Positions 16,620-25,901 of a stretch of DNA of 52,158 nt are shown in pieces. Both the position numbers and the translations under genes were made by a program. The notes under the pieces are model-generated. The model did not search any database and was not told the DNA's origin. It saw only the letters and a program-made list of their open reading frames with translations. Positions within the stretch are counted from its first letter, which is position 1. Every line of letters begins with the position of its first letter. Origin of the DNA: Peptococcaceae bacterium UBA6116 (GTDB lineage Bacteria; Bacillota; Desulfitobacteriia; Desulfitobacteriales; Syntrophobotulaceae); contig DIWC01000049.1 in NCBI GenBank assembly GCA_002423425.1, positions 72,963-125,120 of the forward strand, read 5' to 3'.

Positions 16620-18511
16620 ATTCCCACCCCAAACATTATGATAATAAGAAGGATACTGGAAATTACCCCAAGTTTAAATAGTTTTTCTTCTCCAAAGATG
16701 TTGCTTAAATAAAAACTTCTCAGCGTGATTTCTCTGGTAAGGCCCAGGGAACCGTAAAATTTTTCTTTCTCGCCTGTGTTGGTCCCTGCTAAATATTGTG
16801 GCCGATAATTAATATCCTTATGAAAGAGCAAACTTAGCGGCAATACAATCACGAACGCCATCATCATCACCAATATGGCAACATTGCTCTGGCTTAGCAT
16901 ATAAGTATTTCCATAATTAGCGAAGATAAATGGTTCAAGTGAATATTTGGAGATCAATGAAAAACCAAGACAAGCTACAACTGTTAATATCGCTAGTGTT
17001 GTTAAGGTAAATTTTTCGGACGTAGGAATTTTGGCTTCAAATCCTGCTGGTTTTTCTTTGATCATAATAATCTTACCAAGCCATTTCGTCCAGAAGAAAA
17101 GAGTTGCCGCACTTCCAAAAGCAACAAATACGGTGAGAATTGGATTGGCTGTAACTAAACCCTCAAGGGCAGCCCATTTACTGATGAGCATACCGAACGG
17201 GGCCAGGAACATTCCTGCAATCCCAATAACCATACCGACGGCAACTACAGGCATTTTAGTGATTAAACCGTCCATGGATTCAATAACACGGTCACCGAGA
17301 TTATGCTCAACCGTTCCAACTGAAAGGAAGAGAAGAGCTTTGGCAACGGCATGGAAGATTACAATCATGATTGCCGCCCAAACTAACTGATAAGAACCAA
17401 TACCTGCACAGACAATAATCAAACCAAGATTGGAAATCGTTGAGTAGGCCAGAACTCTTTTTGCGTCGGTCTGAGAAATAGCCATAAAGGCAGTAATCAG
17501 GAATGTAACTGCTCCAACCATCGACACAAATAAACCTAAGAGAGCCCCGCCATCGACAAAAGCAAAAACTGGTGAAAGCCGAATAATTAAGTAAACCCCG
17601 GCTTTAACCATGGTACTGGAATGAAGCAACGCCGAGACAGGAGTAGGCGCAACCATTGCCCCTAGTAGCCAAGAAGAAAACGGCATCTGGGCAGATTTTG
17701 TCATGCCGGCAAAGGATAATAACGCCACAGGCAAGAGAACAACCGCTGAAGCTAACCCTGGTAACTGATTAAGTTCAATGGTATTCGCATTGGTAAACAG
17801 GAAAATAATTGCCGCTGAAAAACCCAGACCACCGAGAAGATTCATTTTTAGTGCATTGAACGCGTTTTTGATCGCAACTTCATCCCGGCCATAACCGATC
17901 AGGAAGAAAGAACAGAACGTGGTAATTTCCCAGAAAAAAAACAGCCACATAAGGTTATTGGCAAAGACAACTCCAAACATCGCTCCCAAAAATACGTAAA
18001 CAATAAAGAAAAAGAACGGAACCCTATTCTTGACATTTGGATGATGATGATGATAGTCTTCCATATAACCTAGCGAAAACAAAGCTATAAGGCCGCCAAT
18101 AACACCTATTATAATGGTCATAATCAAAGATAGATTATCAACAAATAGATTATTCGCAGCATGGACTTCTTCCCCATGGGCAATTTCAAACCAAATAGTT
18201 GCTGCCGCCCCAATAAGCATTAGTAATGCAGCTAAAAATTGTTTGTGTTTAATAGATATGAAGATGATTATTGCAGCTAATATTACTTCAATAATAAATA
18301 TCCCCAAATTTATGGCATATGAACCAAATTCAAAGAATACGGCACCAGTATTGAAATATTGAACAACCAAAAAAATAGAAGCAACAATCAATACTATCGT
18401 TGACGCCACTACAATAAATTTTCTAACAGCCAGCTGTCGCAAAACTAATAAGAGTATTGCAACAATTACCGGAAATAGAATTAAAAAAAGCACAGTGTTC
18501 ATGTTGGGCAT
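16616..18511 (-). CDS. echA: Ech hydrogenase antiporter-like ion-pumping subunit EchA
   Basis: A 631-residue NuoL/MrpA-like membrane subunit, close to the known EchA length. It has some 14-16 membrane helices and the conserved segments FFFWEITTFCSFFLIGYGRDE (key glutamate), KSAQMPFSSWLLGAM and LLHSSTMVKAGVY (key lysine and histidine residues) of proton-channel subunits. It should convert ferredoxin:H+ reduction energy into H+ or Na+ translocation. First gene of the operon, with the promoter at 18667-18695. Confidence 0.93.
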   Translation of the reverse strand: MPNMNTVLFLILFPVIVAILLLVLRQLAVRKFIVVASTIVLIVASIFLVVQYFNTGAVFFEFGSYAINLGIFIIEVILAAIIIFISIKHKQFLAALLMLIGAAATIWFEIAHGEEVHAANNLFVDNLSLIMTIIIGVIGGLIALFSLGYMEDYHHHHPNVKNRVPFFFFIVYVFLGAMFGVVFANNLMWLFFFWEITTFCSFFLIGYGRDEVAIKNAFNALKMNLLGGLGFSAAIIFLFTNANTIELNQLPGLASAVVLLPVALLSFAGMTKSAQMPFSSWLLGAMVAPTPVSALLHSSTMVKAGVYLIIRLSPVFAFVDGGALLGLFVSMVGAVTFLITAFMAISQTDAKRVLAYSTISNLGLIIVCAGIGSYQLVWAAIMIVIFHAVAKALLFLSVGTVEHNLGDRVIESMDGLITKMPVVAVGMVIGIAGMFLAPFGMLISKWAALEGLVTANPILTVFVAFGSAATLFFWTKWLGKIIMIKEKPAGFEAKIPTSEKFTLTTLAILTVVACLGFSLISKYSLEPFIFANYGNTYMLSQSNVAILVMMMAFVIVLPLSLLFHKDINYRPQYLAGTNTGEKEKFYGSLGLTREITLRSFYLSNIFGEEKLFKLGVISSILLIIIMFGVGM

Positions 18512-18666
18512 CCTCTCCCCTCTAATTTAATCTTTCATAGATGTACTTAAACACAAAAAAAACATTGCAACATAAAACCGAATTGCATCCCTGCCTTCCG
18601 TCATGAATTTTAATGGGAATATAAATAGTAATTTGAATTGTTAACATATATGTCACAATCAGTCTA

Positions 18667-18695
18667 ATTATAAAGATAATCAGAGACAATAGCAA
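18667..18695 (-). promoter_or_regulatory. Predicted ech operon promoter in the 372-bp upstream gap
   Basis: On the minus strand TTGCTA (18695-18690), 17 bases and a perfect TATAAT (18672-18667) lie about 155 bp before echA. The rest of the 18512-18883 gap is very AT-rich and holds no gene. A dyad upstream, 18752-18782, pairs TTGAT/ATCAA and TAAATA/TATTTA and could be a regulator site, but no known consensus is matched closely. Confidence 0.5.
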
Positions 18696-18883
18696 TAAAA
18701 TCCAAGCAAAACTTTTTATAATCTATATTATAATTGAACTGCCAAAAGTTATTGATTAAATAGTTTTATTTATCAATCAACTTGATATAAAGAAGAAACA
18801 ATACTAACTTAGTATTTCTTTTGGAAGTTAATTGAATTAATCTCTAGAAGTTAGAACTAAAAACTATACAATCTTTATTTATT

Positions 18884-20053
18884 TTATAATTTATTTAAAG
18901 CACTGTCTATCTTTTCTATAGCTTTGTCAATATTTTCCATAGAGTTGGAATAGGAAATTCTGAGATACCCCTCACCATACTCGCCAAAGGAACTGCCTCC
19001 TAAAGTAGCTACTCCAGCCTCATGCAGCAAGTAATCCGCCATTTCAGAACTTGACTTGCCAAATGCTTTAATATTCGGGAAAGCATAAAAGGCACCGCAA
19101 GGTTTATTGCATTTCATCCTTTTGATAGAGTTAAGTCCGTCTATTATTCTATCTCTTCTTATTTTGAATTGGTCAACTCTCTTTTTAATTTCTTGCTGGG
19201 GCCCGGCCAAAGCTTCTATACAAGCCATCTGAGTAAAACCGGCTAGGCAAGAAGTACTATTTACAACTAATTTTGTAATATGGGCAGCAATTTCCTTGGG
19301 CATAACACCATAGCCTGCACGCCAGCCGGTCATAGAATAGGTTTTAGAAAAACCGTTGAGGATAATGGTTTTTTCTCTCATCCCTGGAAAAGAGCTGATA
19401 GAAAATGCCTTCCCGTCATAAACTATGTTTTCATAAATCTCATCGGAAAGAACCAAAATATCTCTTTCAGCAAGAACCTTTGCGATCTCGGCTAAGTCAT
19501 TCTGAGAAAGCATCCCCCCTGTCGGGTTTTGGGGTGAATTGATTATAATCATTTTGGTCTTATTGGTAATCAAAGATTTTAACTCCTGGATATCCATCCT
19601 GAACTCGTTCTCTTCCCGTAAAGGAATCGGAACGGGGATTCCTCCGGCAAATTTTATAACTGATTCATAGATCTGAAACCCAGGATTAGGATAGATCACT
19701 TCGTCCCCGGGGTTAACAGCAGCAATAATAGAGTAAAACATTATAGGTTTTCCTCCGGCCGTCATCACAACTTCGTCCGGGTCAACTAAATATCCTCTCG
19801 TTCTGCCGATATAATCGGCAATAGCCTGCCTGGTTTCAAATATACCCTGTGAAGGGGTGTATTTTGTCATTCCGGCCAGCATTGCCTCCATCCCTTTAGC
19901 TATAACATTAGAAGGGGTAGGAAAATCAGGCTCACCAATTTCCAAGTGAATAATTTCCCTTCCTTGGGCTTCAAGTACCTTAGCTTTAGCTAACATCTCA
20001 AATGCTGATTCATTTCCAAGTTTGCTCATACGATCCGCTAGAATAATACTCAT
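18884..20053 (-). CDS. Class I/II PLP aminotransferase (aspartate/aromatic type)
   Basis: A 389-residue fold-type I aminotransferase. It shows HLEIGEPDFPTP near the N-terminus, the NSPQNPTGG loop, the SDEIYENIVYDG segment and the PLP lysine K237 in NGFSKTYSMTGWRAGY. It probably transaminates aspartate, alanine or aromatic amino acids; these cannot be split by eye. The ATG at 20053 is preferred since GGAG lies six bases upstream, while the ATG four codons earlier has a purine run directly touching it. Monocistronic by context. Confidence 0.88.
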   Translation of the reverse strand: MSIILADRMSKLGNESAFEMLAKAKVLEAQGREIIHLEIGEPDFPTPSNVIAKGMEAMLAGMTKYTPSQGIFETRQAIADYIGRTRGYLVDPDEVVMTAGGKPIMFYSIIAAVNPGDEVIYPNPGFQIYESVIKFAGGIPVPIPLREENEFRMDIQELKSLITNKTKMIIINSPQNPTGGMLSQNDLAEIAKVLAERDILVLSDEIYENIVYDGKAFSISSFPGMREKTIILNGFSKTYSMTGWRAGYGVMPKEIAAHITKLVVNSTSCLAGFTQMACIEALAGPQQEIKKRVDQFKIRRDRIIDGLNSIKRMKCNKPCGAFYAFPNIKAFGKSSSEMADYLLHEAGVATLGGSSFGEYGEGYLRISYSNSMENIDKAIEKIDSALNKL

Positions 20054-20145
20054 TTCCTTCTCCATCCCTCAATATAATCTATTTTTCTAGTTTTACCTGA
20101 TAGATATTATTTTACAAATAAAAAATTTGGCTGATGCCTACGCCA

Positions 20146-20171
20146 AAGGATGTCCCTTGCGGGACACCCTT
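20146..20171 (-). terminator. Hairpin after the EF-G-like gene
   Basis: AAGGATGTCCC and GGGACACCCTT pair through ten of eleven positions around a TTGC loop, 15 bp past the fusA-like stop. The T run on the minus side is short (CCTTTGG), so termination may be moderate. Confidence 0.55.
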
Positions 20172-20185
20172 TTAGATAAACGCAA

Positions 20186-22168
20186 TTATTTTTCTTGTTC
20201 CTGCTGCGCTTTTTTAAGCTGAGCAACCAATGATTCCGTCAATCTTGCCGGCACTTCTTCATAGCCAATGAATTTCGTGCTGAATGTTCCTCTTCCCTGT
20301 GTCATTGCTTTCAGATCAATCGAATATCTCATCATTTCGGACTGCGGTACTTGAGCCTTAATCACTTGAAATTTCCCATTTGGCTCCATGCCAAGGACAC
20401 GACCACGTTTCGTATTCAAGTCGCCAATTACATCTCCCATGAAGGCTTCCGGAACTTTGACCTCTGCTTCGACCATTGGCTCCATTAAGGTTGCACCGGC
20501 TTGTTCCGCTCCCTTTTTGAAAGCAATAATTGCAGCCAGTTTAAACGCCATTTCGGAAGAATCGACACTATGGTAAGAACCATCATACAACGTAAATTTA
20601 ACATTGGTCATTGGGTATCCCGCTAAGAAGCCTTCAGCTACAGCTTCCCGTAAACCTTTCTCCACTGCCGGGTAAAAGTTTCGCGGTACAGATCCGCCAA
20701 ATATTTCTTCGGTAAATTCAAAGTCTTTTTCCGGATTAGGACCCATTTTAATCCAAACATGCCCATATTGCCCATGGCCGCCGCTTTGTTTCTTATGCTT
20801 GCCTTCAACCTGAACCAGTTTTTTAATAGTCTCTCTATAGGGAACTCTCGGAATTCCGGTTTCAACCGCAACCCCAAATTTCCTGGTCAGCTTTTCACCG
20901 ACGATATCAAGCTGCATTTCTCCGAGACCGCTTAGAATTGTTTGCTTGGTCTCTGTATTCTTACCGACGCTGATTGTCGGATCTTCATCAACCAAACGAT
21001 TTAGGGCAGTACCTAGTTTATCTTCGTCTCCTTTGGTTTTCGCTCTGACGGATAAAGCCAGGCAAGGCAGCGGTAATTCAATTCCGTCCAGGACAACCGG
21101 TTTGTCCTTGGCACTGAACGTATCTCCTGTTTTTGTCTCTTGTAATTTAGCCACAACGGCAATATCTCCGGCTGGAACACTTGCGGTATTCTCCTGGGTT
21201 TTTCCTTTCAAGGTGAAAATCTGACCCACTTTTTCTTCAACTTCCCTGGTAGCGTTATAAAACATAGAATCTCCGCTAAATGTTCCGCCGTAGACTCTAA
21301 AAAATGTCATTTTCCCGAGATAAGGGTCGGCCAATGTTTTAAATACCAAAGCAGCTTTTTTATCAGCCGGTGTCGGAGGCGGTGCGTAGTCAGCCACGAA
21401 TTGAATAAGCTCTTTAACACCGAGGTTTTTTTCAGTGGAACCAAACAATATAGGAACGATCATATCCTGAGCCATTGCCTTGCGCGTGATCGTTTTTAAC
21501 TCTTCATCATTTAAGGATTGTCCATCAAGATATTTCATCAACGCATCGTCATCGGCTTCAGCTGCAGCTTCAGTTAAGGCTTCTTTGAGCACATCAACAT
21601 CATCTTTATACTTATCAGGAATATTGCTCTGGAAAATATCAATAACCCCTTCAAAGCCGGCTTCTTTGCCTACCGGTATTTGCATCTGCACAAACCTGGT
21701 ATCAGCAAATGTTGCTTTTAACTGCGCCATTACTTTCTCAGCGTCGGAATTTTCTCTGTCAAGTTTATTAATATATACAATACGCGGAAGGTGCTTTTCG
21801 GCCATCATATCCCAAATGATCTCGGCCTGAACTTCGACACCGCTAGCCCCGCATATCAATAAAATAGCACTGTCGACCACACGTAAAGCACTAATGACTT
21901 CTCCAATAAAATCCGAGTAACCCGGAGTATCTAAAATATTTATCTTTACTCCTTGGTGTTCGATTGGAATTAGGGAAGTGCTGATTGAAATATGTCTTTG
22001 TATTTCCTCCTGCAGATAATCCGACACGGTATTACCATCGTTTACCTTCCCGATACGGTTAACTGCTCCTGAATTGAAAAGCAGTGTTTCCGCTAGTGAA
22101 GTTTTACCACAGCCCCCATGTCCAACGAGACAAATGTTTCGAATACTCTTGGTGTCGTAGCTTTTCAA
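20186..22168 (-). CDS. Elongation factor G-like GTPase (FusA2 type)
   Basis: A 660-residue translational GTPase paralogue. The G1 loop is GHGGCGKTS rather than AHVDAGKTT of true EF-G, the mark of the EF-G-like group. G3 DTPGY and G4 NKLDR are intact, and domains II-V follow through QVPQSEMMRYSIDL and the GRGTFSTKF C-terminal region. Its role is unsettled; it need not be the housekeeping translocase. The TTG at 22168 is chosen because GGGGAG lies seven bases upstream; a TTG eight codons earlier has no such site. Divergent from spoVB. Confidence 0.87.
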   Translation of the reverse strand: MKSYDTKSIRNICLVGHGGCGKTSLAETLLFNSGAVNRIGKVNDGNTVSDYLQEEIQRHISISTSLIPIEHQGVKINILDTPGYSDFIGEVISALRVVDSAILLICGASGVEVQAEIIWDMMAEKHLPRIVYINKLDRENSDAEKVMAQLKATFADTRFVQMQIPVGKEAGFEGVIDIFQSNIPDKYKDDVDVLKEALTEAAAEADDDALMKYLDGQSLNDEELKTITRKAMAQDMIVPILFGSTEKNLGVKELIQFVADYAPPPTPADKKAALVFKTLADPYLGKMTFFRVYGGTFSGDSMFYNATREVEEKVGQIFTLKGKTQENTASVPAGDIAVVAKLQETKTGDTFSAKDKPVVLDGIELPLPCLALSVRAKTKGDEDKLGTALNRLVDEDPTISVGKNTETKQTILSGLGEMQLDIVGEKLTRKFGVAVETGIPRVPYRETIKKLVQVEGKHKKQSGGHGQYGHVWIKMGPNPEKDFEFTEEIFGGSVPRNFYPAVEKGLREAVAEGFLAGYPMTNVKFTLYDGSYHSVDSSEMAFKLAAIIAFKKGAEQAGATLMEPMVEAEVKVPEAFMGDVIGDLNTKRGRVLGMEPNGKFQVIKAQVPQSEMMRYSIDLKAMTQGRGTFSTKFIGYEEVPARLTESLVAQLKKAQQEQEK

Positions 22169-22226
22169 GAAAGATCTCCCCTTTTTTATCAATTTCCTAA
22201 AAAATTCTACAAAAGTATTAGCTTTT

Positions 22227-22262
22227 CTTAACTTTTCTTAACCCTATCTTAACATTACTTAA
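22227..22262. promoter_or_regulatory. Four phased CTTAA direct repeats (PhoP-box-like)
   Basis: CTTAA occurs at 22227, 22237, 22248 and 22258, spaced 10, 11 and 10 bases, in the form TTTTCTTAAC. Direct TTAACA-like repeats on one helical face are the pattern of PhoB/PhoP operators in Firmicutes. It lies in the divergent gap between the EF-G-like gene and spoVB, so it could act on either. No phosphate genes are near, so the PhoP link is only a resemblance. Confidence 0.4.
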
Positions 22263-22394
22263 TTCTCTGTATGTTTGTCAAATCCTTTTTCAAAAAAAGA
22301 AGTTGAATAAAAACAAAAAGCATTAGCTTATTTCCTGGCGCATAAGTTTTGAATAAGAATGTCTTGTTTCAAATTTTATCCGCCAGGAGGAAAA

Positions 22395-23948
22395 ATGGCT
22401 TACCAGCGTCTTATTTACGGAGCGATTATTCTTTTTGCCGCCAATCTTGTTAACCGTATTCTCGGTTTTATTTATCAATACCTCATTATGCATTATATAG
22501 GCAGTGAAGCCTTCGGACTGTTCTACATGGTTTTTCCGGTATATATGACGGCCTTGGTTTTTGCCACTGCCGGTATCCCTTTAGCCATATCCAAAATGGT
22601 AGCGGAAGAAGTTTCCCTTGGCAGTTATAATGATGCCCAAAAGATCTTTCGAGTTGCTTTTATAACTCTTTTCTTATCAGGATTGCTTGTGACCGTTATC
22701 CTTTTTAGTCATACCTCACAAATAGTTGCTAGATTTTTTTCTGATGAGCGGGTATTTAGAGTCTTCCAAATCTGCATCCCTTCAATTTTTGTTGTCTCCA
22801 TAGCTTCCTCTTTTCGAGGATATTTCCAAGGAATGCAAAATATGATTCCCTCGGCCTTAAGTCAAGTATGTGAACAACTTACAAGAGTAAGTATCGGATT
22901 TACTGTTTCCTTAAAATTATTGCCCCAAGGGGTACAGTGGGCCGCTGCCGGACTGGCTGCCGGAATGCTGTGTGGAGAGATCATTGGTTTATTAGTTATT
23001 GTAATTCAATATCTCCGTCAAAAAAAAAAGCAAGAGCTTAAGAACCTTAAAAGTGAACAAACCGCCAGGTCTATTCTCGCCAATATGTTAACTCTTTCCC
23101 TGCCGATTACCGGCAGCCGTTTGGTTGCAACAGGATTATCTTCCCTCGAAGCTTTTATTATTCCCCGTCAATTACAAATGGCAGGTTATACGGCAAGCAG
23201 CGCAGCTTCATTGTTTGGACAGCTTAGCGGGACAGCGTTAACCCTGCTGACCTTTCCCAGTGTATTTACTTTTGCCCTTGCTACTTCCTTAATCCCTGCC
23301 ATCTCGGCAGCGATGGTGAGAAATGACTTGAATTTAGCTCGCAAACGATGTTCCGATGCCATTCGTTATACAATGATTCTTGGAATTCCCTGTATCCTTC
23401 TTTTAAACTATTTTGCTCTACCATTGACCCATCTTTTTAAAAGCGGAGAAGTATCAACTGTCCTAAAAATATTAACTATTGGTGGGATTTTTACCTATCT
23501 CCAGCAAACTACTACCGGGATCCTACAAGGTTTAGGCAAGACTACCCTCCCGATGATTCATTCGATTATTAGTGCTGCTATTCGTCTCCCGCTTTTATTC
23601 TATTTGACAGCAGTTCCTAAATGGGGCTTAACCGGCACAGCCTGGGCTATGGTGATTGGATTTTTTCTAATGGCAGTCCTTAATCTAAACGCTATCAGAC
23701 GGCTAATAAGATTTCAATTTGACTTTAAATCTTTTTTACTCCAACCGCTAACCGCCGGGCTTGGAATGCTGGTTGTCATTCAATTAATTGCAACGTTGAC
23801 ACCCGATAGTATTCTTGCCCGTCTGCTTTCACTAATAATTGGGTGTGCTGCTTACATCCTCATTCTGATTTTTACCGGAGGGATTAATCCCAAAGACATA
23901 AAGAAAATCTGGCTGTCGTCTAACCCCTGGCACAGGAAACGTCCTTAG
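22395..23948 (+). CDS. spoVB: SpoVB-like MurJ/MOP-superfamily lipid flippase
   Basis: A 517-residue membrane protein with about 14 hydrophobic helices, of the polysaccharide biosynthesis/SpoVB family that flips lipid-linked cell-wall or cortex precursors. Family segments include RILGFIYQYLIMHYIG, FYMVFPVYM, FRGYFQGMQNMIPSALSQVCEQ and LQQTTTGILQGLGKT. The ATG at 22395 is used because GGAGG sits four bases upstream; the longer frame begins 12 codons earlier and would encode the binding site. SpoVB is needed for spore cortex formation in Bacillus; whether this copy is the sporulation or a general flippase is inferred. It converges on surE. Confidence 0.82.
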   Translation: MAYQRLIYGAIILFAANLVNRILGFIYQYLIMHYIGSEAFGLFYMVFPVYMTALVFATAGIPLAISKMVAEEVSLGSYNDAQKIFRVAFITLFLSGLLVTVILFSHTSQIVARFFSDERVFRVFQICIPSIFVVSIASSFRGYFQGMQNMIPSALSQVCEQLTRVSIGFTVSLKLLPQGVQWAAAGLAAGMLCGEIIGLLVIVIQYLRQKKKQELKNLKSEQTARSILANMLTLSLPITGSRLVATGLSSLEAFIIPRQLQMAGYTASSAASLFGQLSGTALTLLTFPSVFTFALATSLIPAISAAMVRNDLNLARKRCSDAIRYTMILGIPCILLLNYFALPLTHLFKSGEVSTVLKILTIGGIFTYLQQTTTGILQGLGKTTLPMIHSIISAAIRLPLLFYLTAVPKWGLTGTAWAMVIGFFLMAVLNLNAIRRLIRFQFDFKSFLLQPLTAGLGMLVVIQLIATLTPDSILARLLSLIIGCAAYILILIFTGGINPKDIKKIWLSSNPWHRKRP

Positions 23949-23962
23949 CAGCCGCACTTAGA

Positions 23963-24727
23963 TTAGCCTTTAAAATCTCCTTTGAGTATCTCTATTCTCT
24001 TATAGTCAGATAAATCACCATGCAAAGGCGTTATAGAGACTGCCAGCTCTTGAATAGCCTTAAGATCGGTGCCGGGTTCATCTGTATACTGTAAATCGCC
24101 AGCTATCCAAAAATATTCCTTGCCGAAAGGCGCTTTTCTGCTTTCAAAAGTATTATGATAGACTGACTTTCCTAGTTTCGTAATCCTAACTCCTGCCCAG
24201 TTTTTTCCCTCCGTTCCCGGAAAGTTAATATTTGAGAAACCCTCCGTACTATGTAAAAGATCACTGTTGCTATCGATTAATTGTTTGATGAAATTAGCTC
24301 CCGGCAAGTAGTTCTTATAATCATAACTGGCCAAAGAGACTGCTAAGGATGGTACACCAAGTAAAGCTCCTTCCATTGCTGCCGCAACCGTTCCGGAATA
24401 AAAAATGTCGGTGCCTAAATTCGGTCCATCATTAATTCCAGAAATAATCAAGTCCGGTTTATGAGGAAGGATTTCCCCTTGGATAGCCAATTTGACACAA
24501 TCAGTCGGTGTTCCATTTACGGCTAAACCAAAATCATTACTTCTTTTTAGTTTATGCGGTGTTACAAATAATGGTTGGTATATTGTTATGGATCGTCCAG
24601 TTGCCGAACGCTGTCCTTCTGGAGCTACAATATAAATATCCTGCTTGTTATCGGAAGATATCACATCATAAAGAGCAGTGATTCCCGGTGCAAAGAAACC
24701 GTCATCGTTTGTTAATAGGATTCTCAT
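23963..24727 (-). CDS. surE: 5'/3'-nucleotidase SurE
   Basis: A 254-residue metal-dependent survival-protein nucleotidase. The N-terminal MRILLTNDDG contains the paired metal-binding aspartates D8 and D9, followed by PEGQRSATGRSIT and the ISGINDGPNLGTDIFYSGTV segment. It hydrolyses nucleoside monophosphates. Downstream in the same direction from a YpmA-like gene and folE, with small gaps, so probably one transcript folE-ypmA-surE. Confidence 0.93.
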   Translation of the reverse strand: MRILLTNDDGFFAPGITALYDVISSDNKQDIYIVAPEGQRSATGRSITIYQPLFVTPHKLKRSNDFGLAVNGTPTDCVKLAIQGEILPHKPDLIISGINDGPNLGTDIFYSGTVAAAMEGALLGVPSLAVSLASYDYKNYLPGANFIKQLIDSNSDLLHSTEGFSNINFPGTEGKNWAGVRITKLGKSVYHNTFESRKAPFGKEYFWIAGDLQYTDEPGTDLKAIQELAVSITPLHGDLSDYKRIEILKGDFKG

Positions 24728-24755
24728 GAAACTGAAGGCCTCCGTAGTTTGTTAG

Positions 24756-24947
24756 TTATTCCACTTCGTAGACTGAAATATTCATTCCATCTTCACTTTT
24801 TGTTAAACCAAAAAGAAGCTGATGCGTTTTTAAAGTGCGATTAAGAAAATCTATAATCTTATACATTTGAGGATCACTGGCAAAACGCTGGTTGGCAACT
24901 AACTCCATTTTACCTTCACTATATTTATTGATTTGATCTTTATCCAT
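24756..24947 (-). CDS. YpmA-like small protein (DUF4264 type)
   Basis: A 63-residue protein with LYKIIDFLNRTLK-like and LFGLTKSEDG..ISVYEVE segments, as in the small Firmicute family that includes B. subtilis YpmA. No membrane segment or motif with a known activity. It sits between folE (22 bp) and surE (28 bp) and is likely co-expressed. Family recognition is from memory and moderately sure; function unknown. Confidence 0.65.
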   Translation of the reverse strand: MDKDQINKYSEGKMELVANQRFASDPQMYKIIDFLNRTLKTHQLLFGLTKSEDGMNISVYEVE

Positions 24948-24969
24948 ATTGAATCATTTCTTTCCTTTT

Positions 24970-25539
24970 TCAAATTTTCCCCATCAATAAAGCAAATCCC
25001 TCTGCTCTGGTGGCCGAATTTGTTTGAAATAACCCTCTTACAGCCGAGGTTACAGTTTTAGAGCCAGGTTTCTTTATTCCCCGTATGGTCATGCACATAT
25101 GCTCAGCCTCAATGACTATCAGTACTCCCTGGGCATTAAGATTTTTATTAATCGTATCGGCAATTTGGCTCGTAAGTCTTTCCTGTAGTTGTGGCCTTTT
25201 GGAAAAGCCCTCGGCCACCCTGGCAAGCTTAGAGAGACCGGCAATTCTTCCGTTTCTGGGAATATAGGCTATATGAACTAGTCCAAAAAAAGGCAAAAGA
25301 TGATGTTCGCACATCGAATAAATAGGTATATCCTTTACAATTACCATTTCCTCATGATTCTCAGAAAATAAAACGGAAAGGTTTTTACTCGGATCTTGCT
25401 CAAGCCCGGCAAAAGCCTCCTCATAAAATTTAGCAACTCTGCGCGGTGTTTCTCTAAGTCCCTCCCTGTCAGGATCTTCGCCGATTGCCTCTATAATATC
25501 CCTAACAGCCTTTTCAATCTTATCTAAATCTATGGCCAT
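24970..25539 (-). CDS. folE: GTP cyclohydrolase I
   Basis: A 189-residue type IA enzyme converting GTP to 7,8-dihydroneopterin triphosphate, first step of folate synthesis. Zinc ligands are C77 and H80 in SMCEHHLLPF and C149 in EHMCMTIRG; the KKPGSKT active-site segment follows. ATG with GGGGG upstream. It has its own promoter at 25621-25649. The window also holds pabAB and pabC, supplying the p-aminobenzoate half of folate. Confidence 0.96.
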   Translation of the reverse strand: MAIDLDKIEKAVRDIIEAIGEDPDREGLRETPRRVAKFYEEAFAGLEQDPSKNLSVLFSENHEEMVIVKDIPIYSMCEHHLLPFFGLVHIAYIPRNGRIAGLSKLARVAEGFSKRPQLQERLTSQIADTINKNLNAQGVLIVIEAEHMCMTIRGIKKPGSKTVTSAVRGLFQTNSATRAEGFALLMGKI

Positions 25540-25620
25540 GATTAACCCCCAAAAATTGCATTTAAATATTTATTATCATTTTCACTGTAATTAACCGTTT
25601 AATATTTGGCATTATGTTGT

Positions 25621-25649
25621 ATTTTAACACTGTTATTTATTTATTCCAA
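25621..25649 (-). promoter_or_regulatory. folE promoter
   Basis: On the minus strand TTGGAA (25649-25644) and TAAAAT (25626-25621) with 17 bases between them, about 80 bp before folE. The inverted-repeat element at 25682-25832 lies immediately upstream. Confidence 0.6.
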
Positions 25650-25681
25650 ATTATTTTGCAGCAACATAGAAATGGATAAAT

Positions 25682-25832
25682 GGGGGCGTAACGAAACTTT
25701 AGTTTTCGTTACGCCCCCTCACTTATTTGAGGTAAAAATTTTTGTGAATTACTCATCAAAAGGCTGCTACCCTAGAGAAAGAGAAAAGACGCTTCATTAT
25801 GAGACGTCCGGGCTGAGTTTAGTTACACCCCC
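25682..25832. mobile_element. MITE-like 151-bp element with 17-bp terminal inverted repeats
   Basis: The left end GGGGGCGTAACGAAACT (25682-25698) and the complement of the right end (25816-25832) match at 15 of 17 positions. A second, inverted copy of the end sequence at 25702-25718 makes a very strong hairpin with the left end. There is no coding capacity. Both flanks carry AT at the edge, a possible 2-bp duplication but too short to prove insertion. A terminator-like hairpin lies inside. Together with 25540-25681 (folE promoter) it fills the 362-bp gap between folE and the TPR gene. Confidence 0.5.
25784..25808 (-). terminator. Terminator of the upstream TPR gene
   Basis: On the minus strand GACGTCTCATAATGAAGCGTC forms eight pairs (one G-U, one mismatch) with a TAA loop and runs into TTTTCTCTTTCT. 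It lies about 95 bp after the TPR gene stop, inside the MITE-like element. Confidence 0.55.
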
Positions 25833-25901
25833 ATGTACCCTATAATATAGACTTTTTAAAATTGTCTACTCTATATGCAGACCTACTGTAAAAAAACAAA
25901 A

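Noticed and set aside
25540..25681. A folate (THF) riboswitch upstream of folE
   Set aside because: I could not find the conserved THF-aptamer elements; a plain promoter and the inverted-repeat element account for the region.
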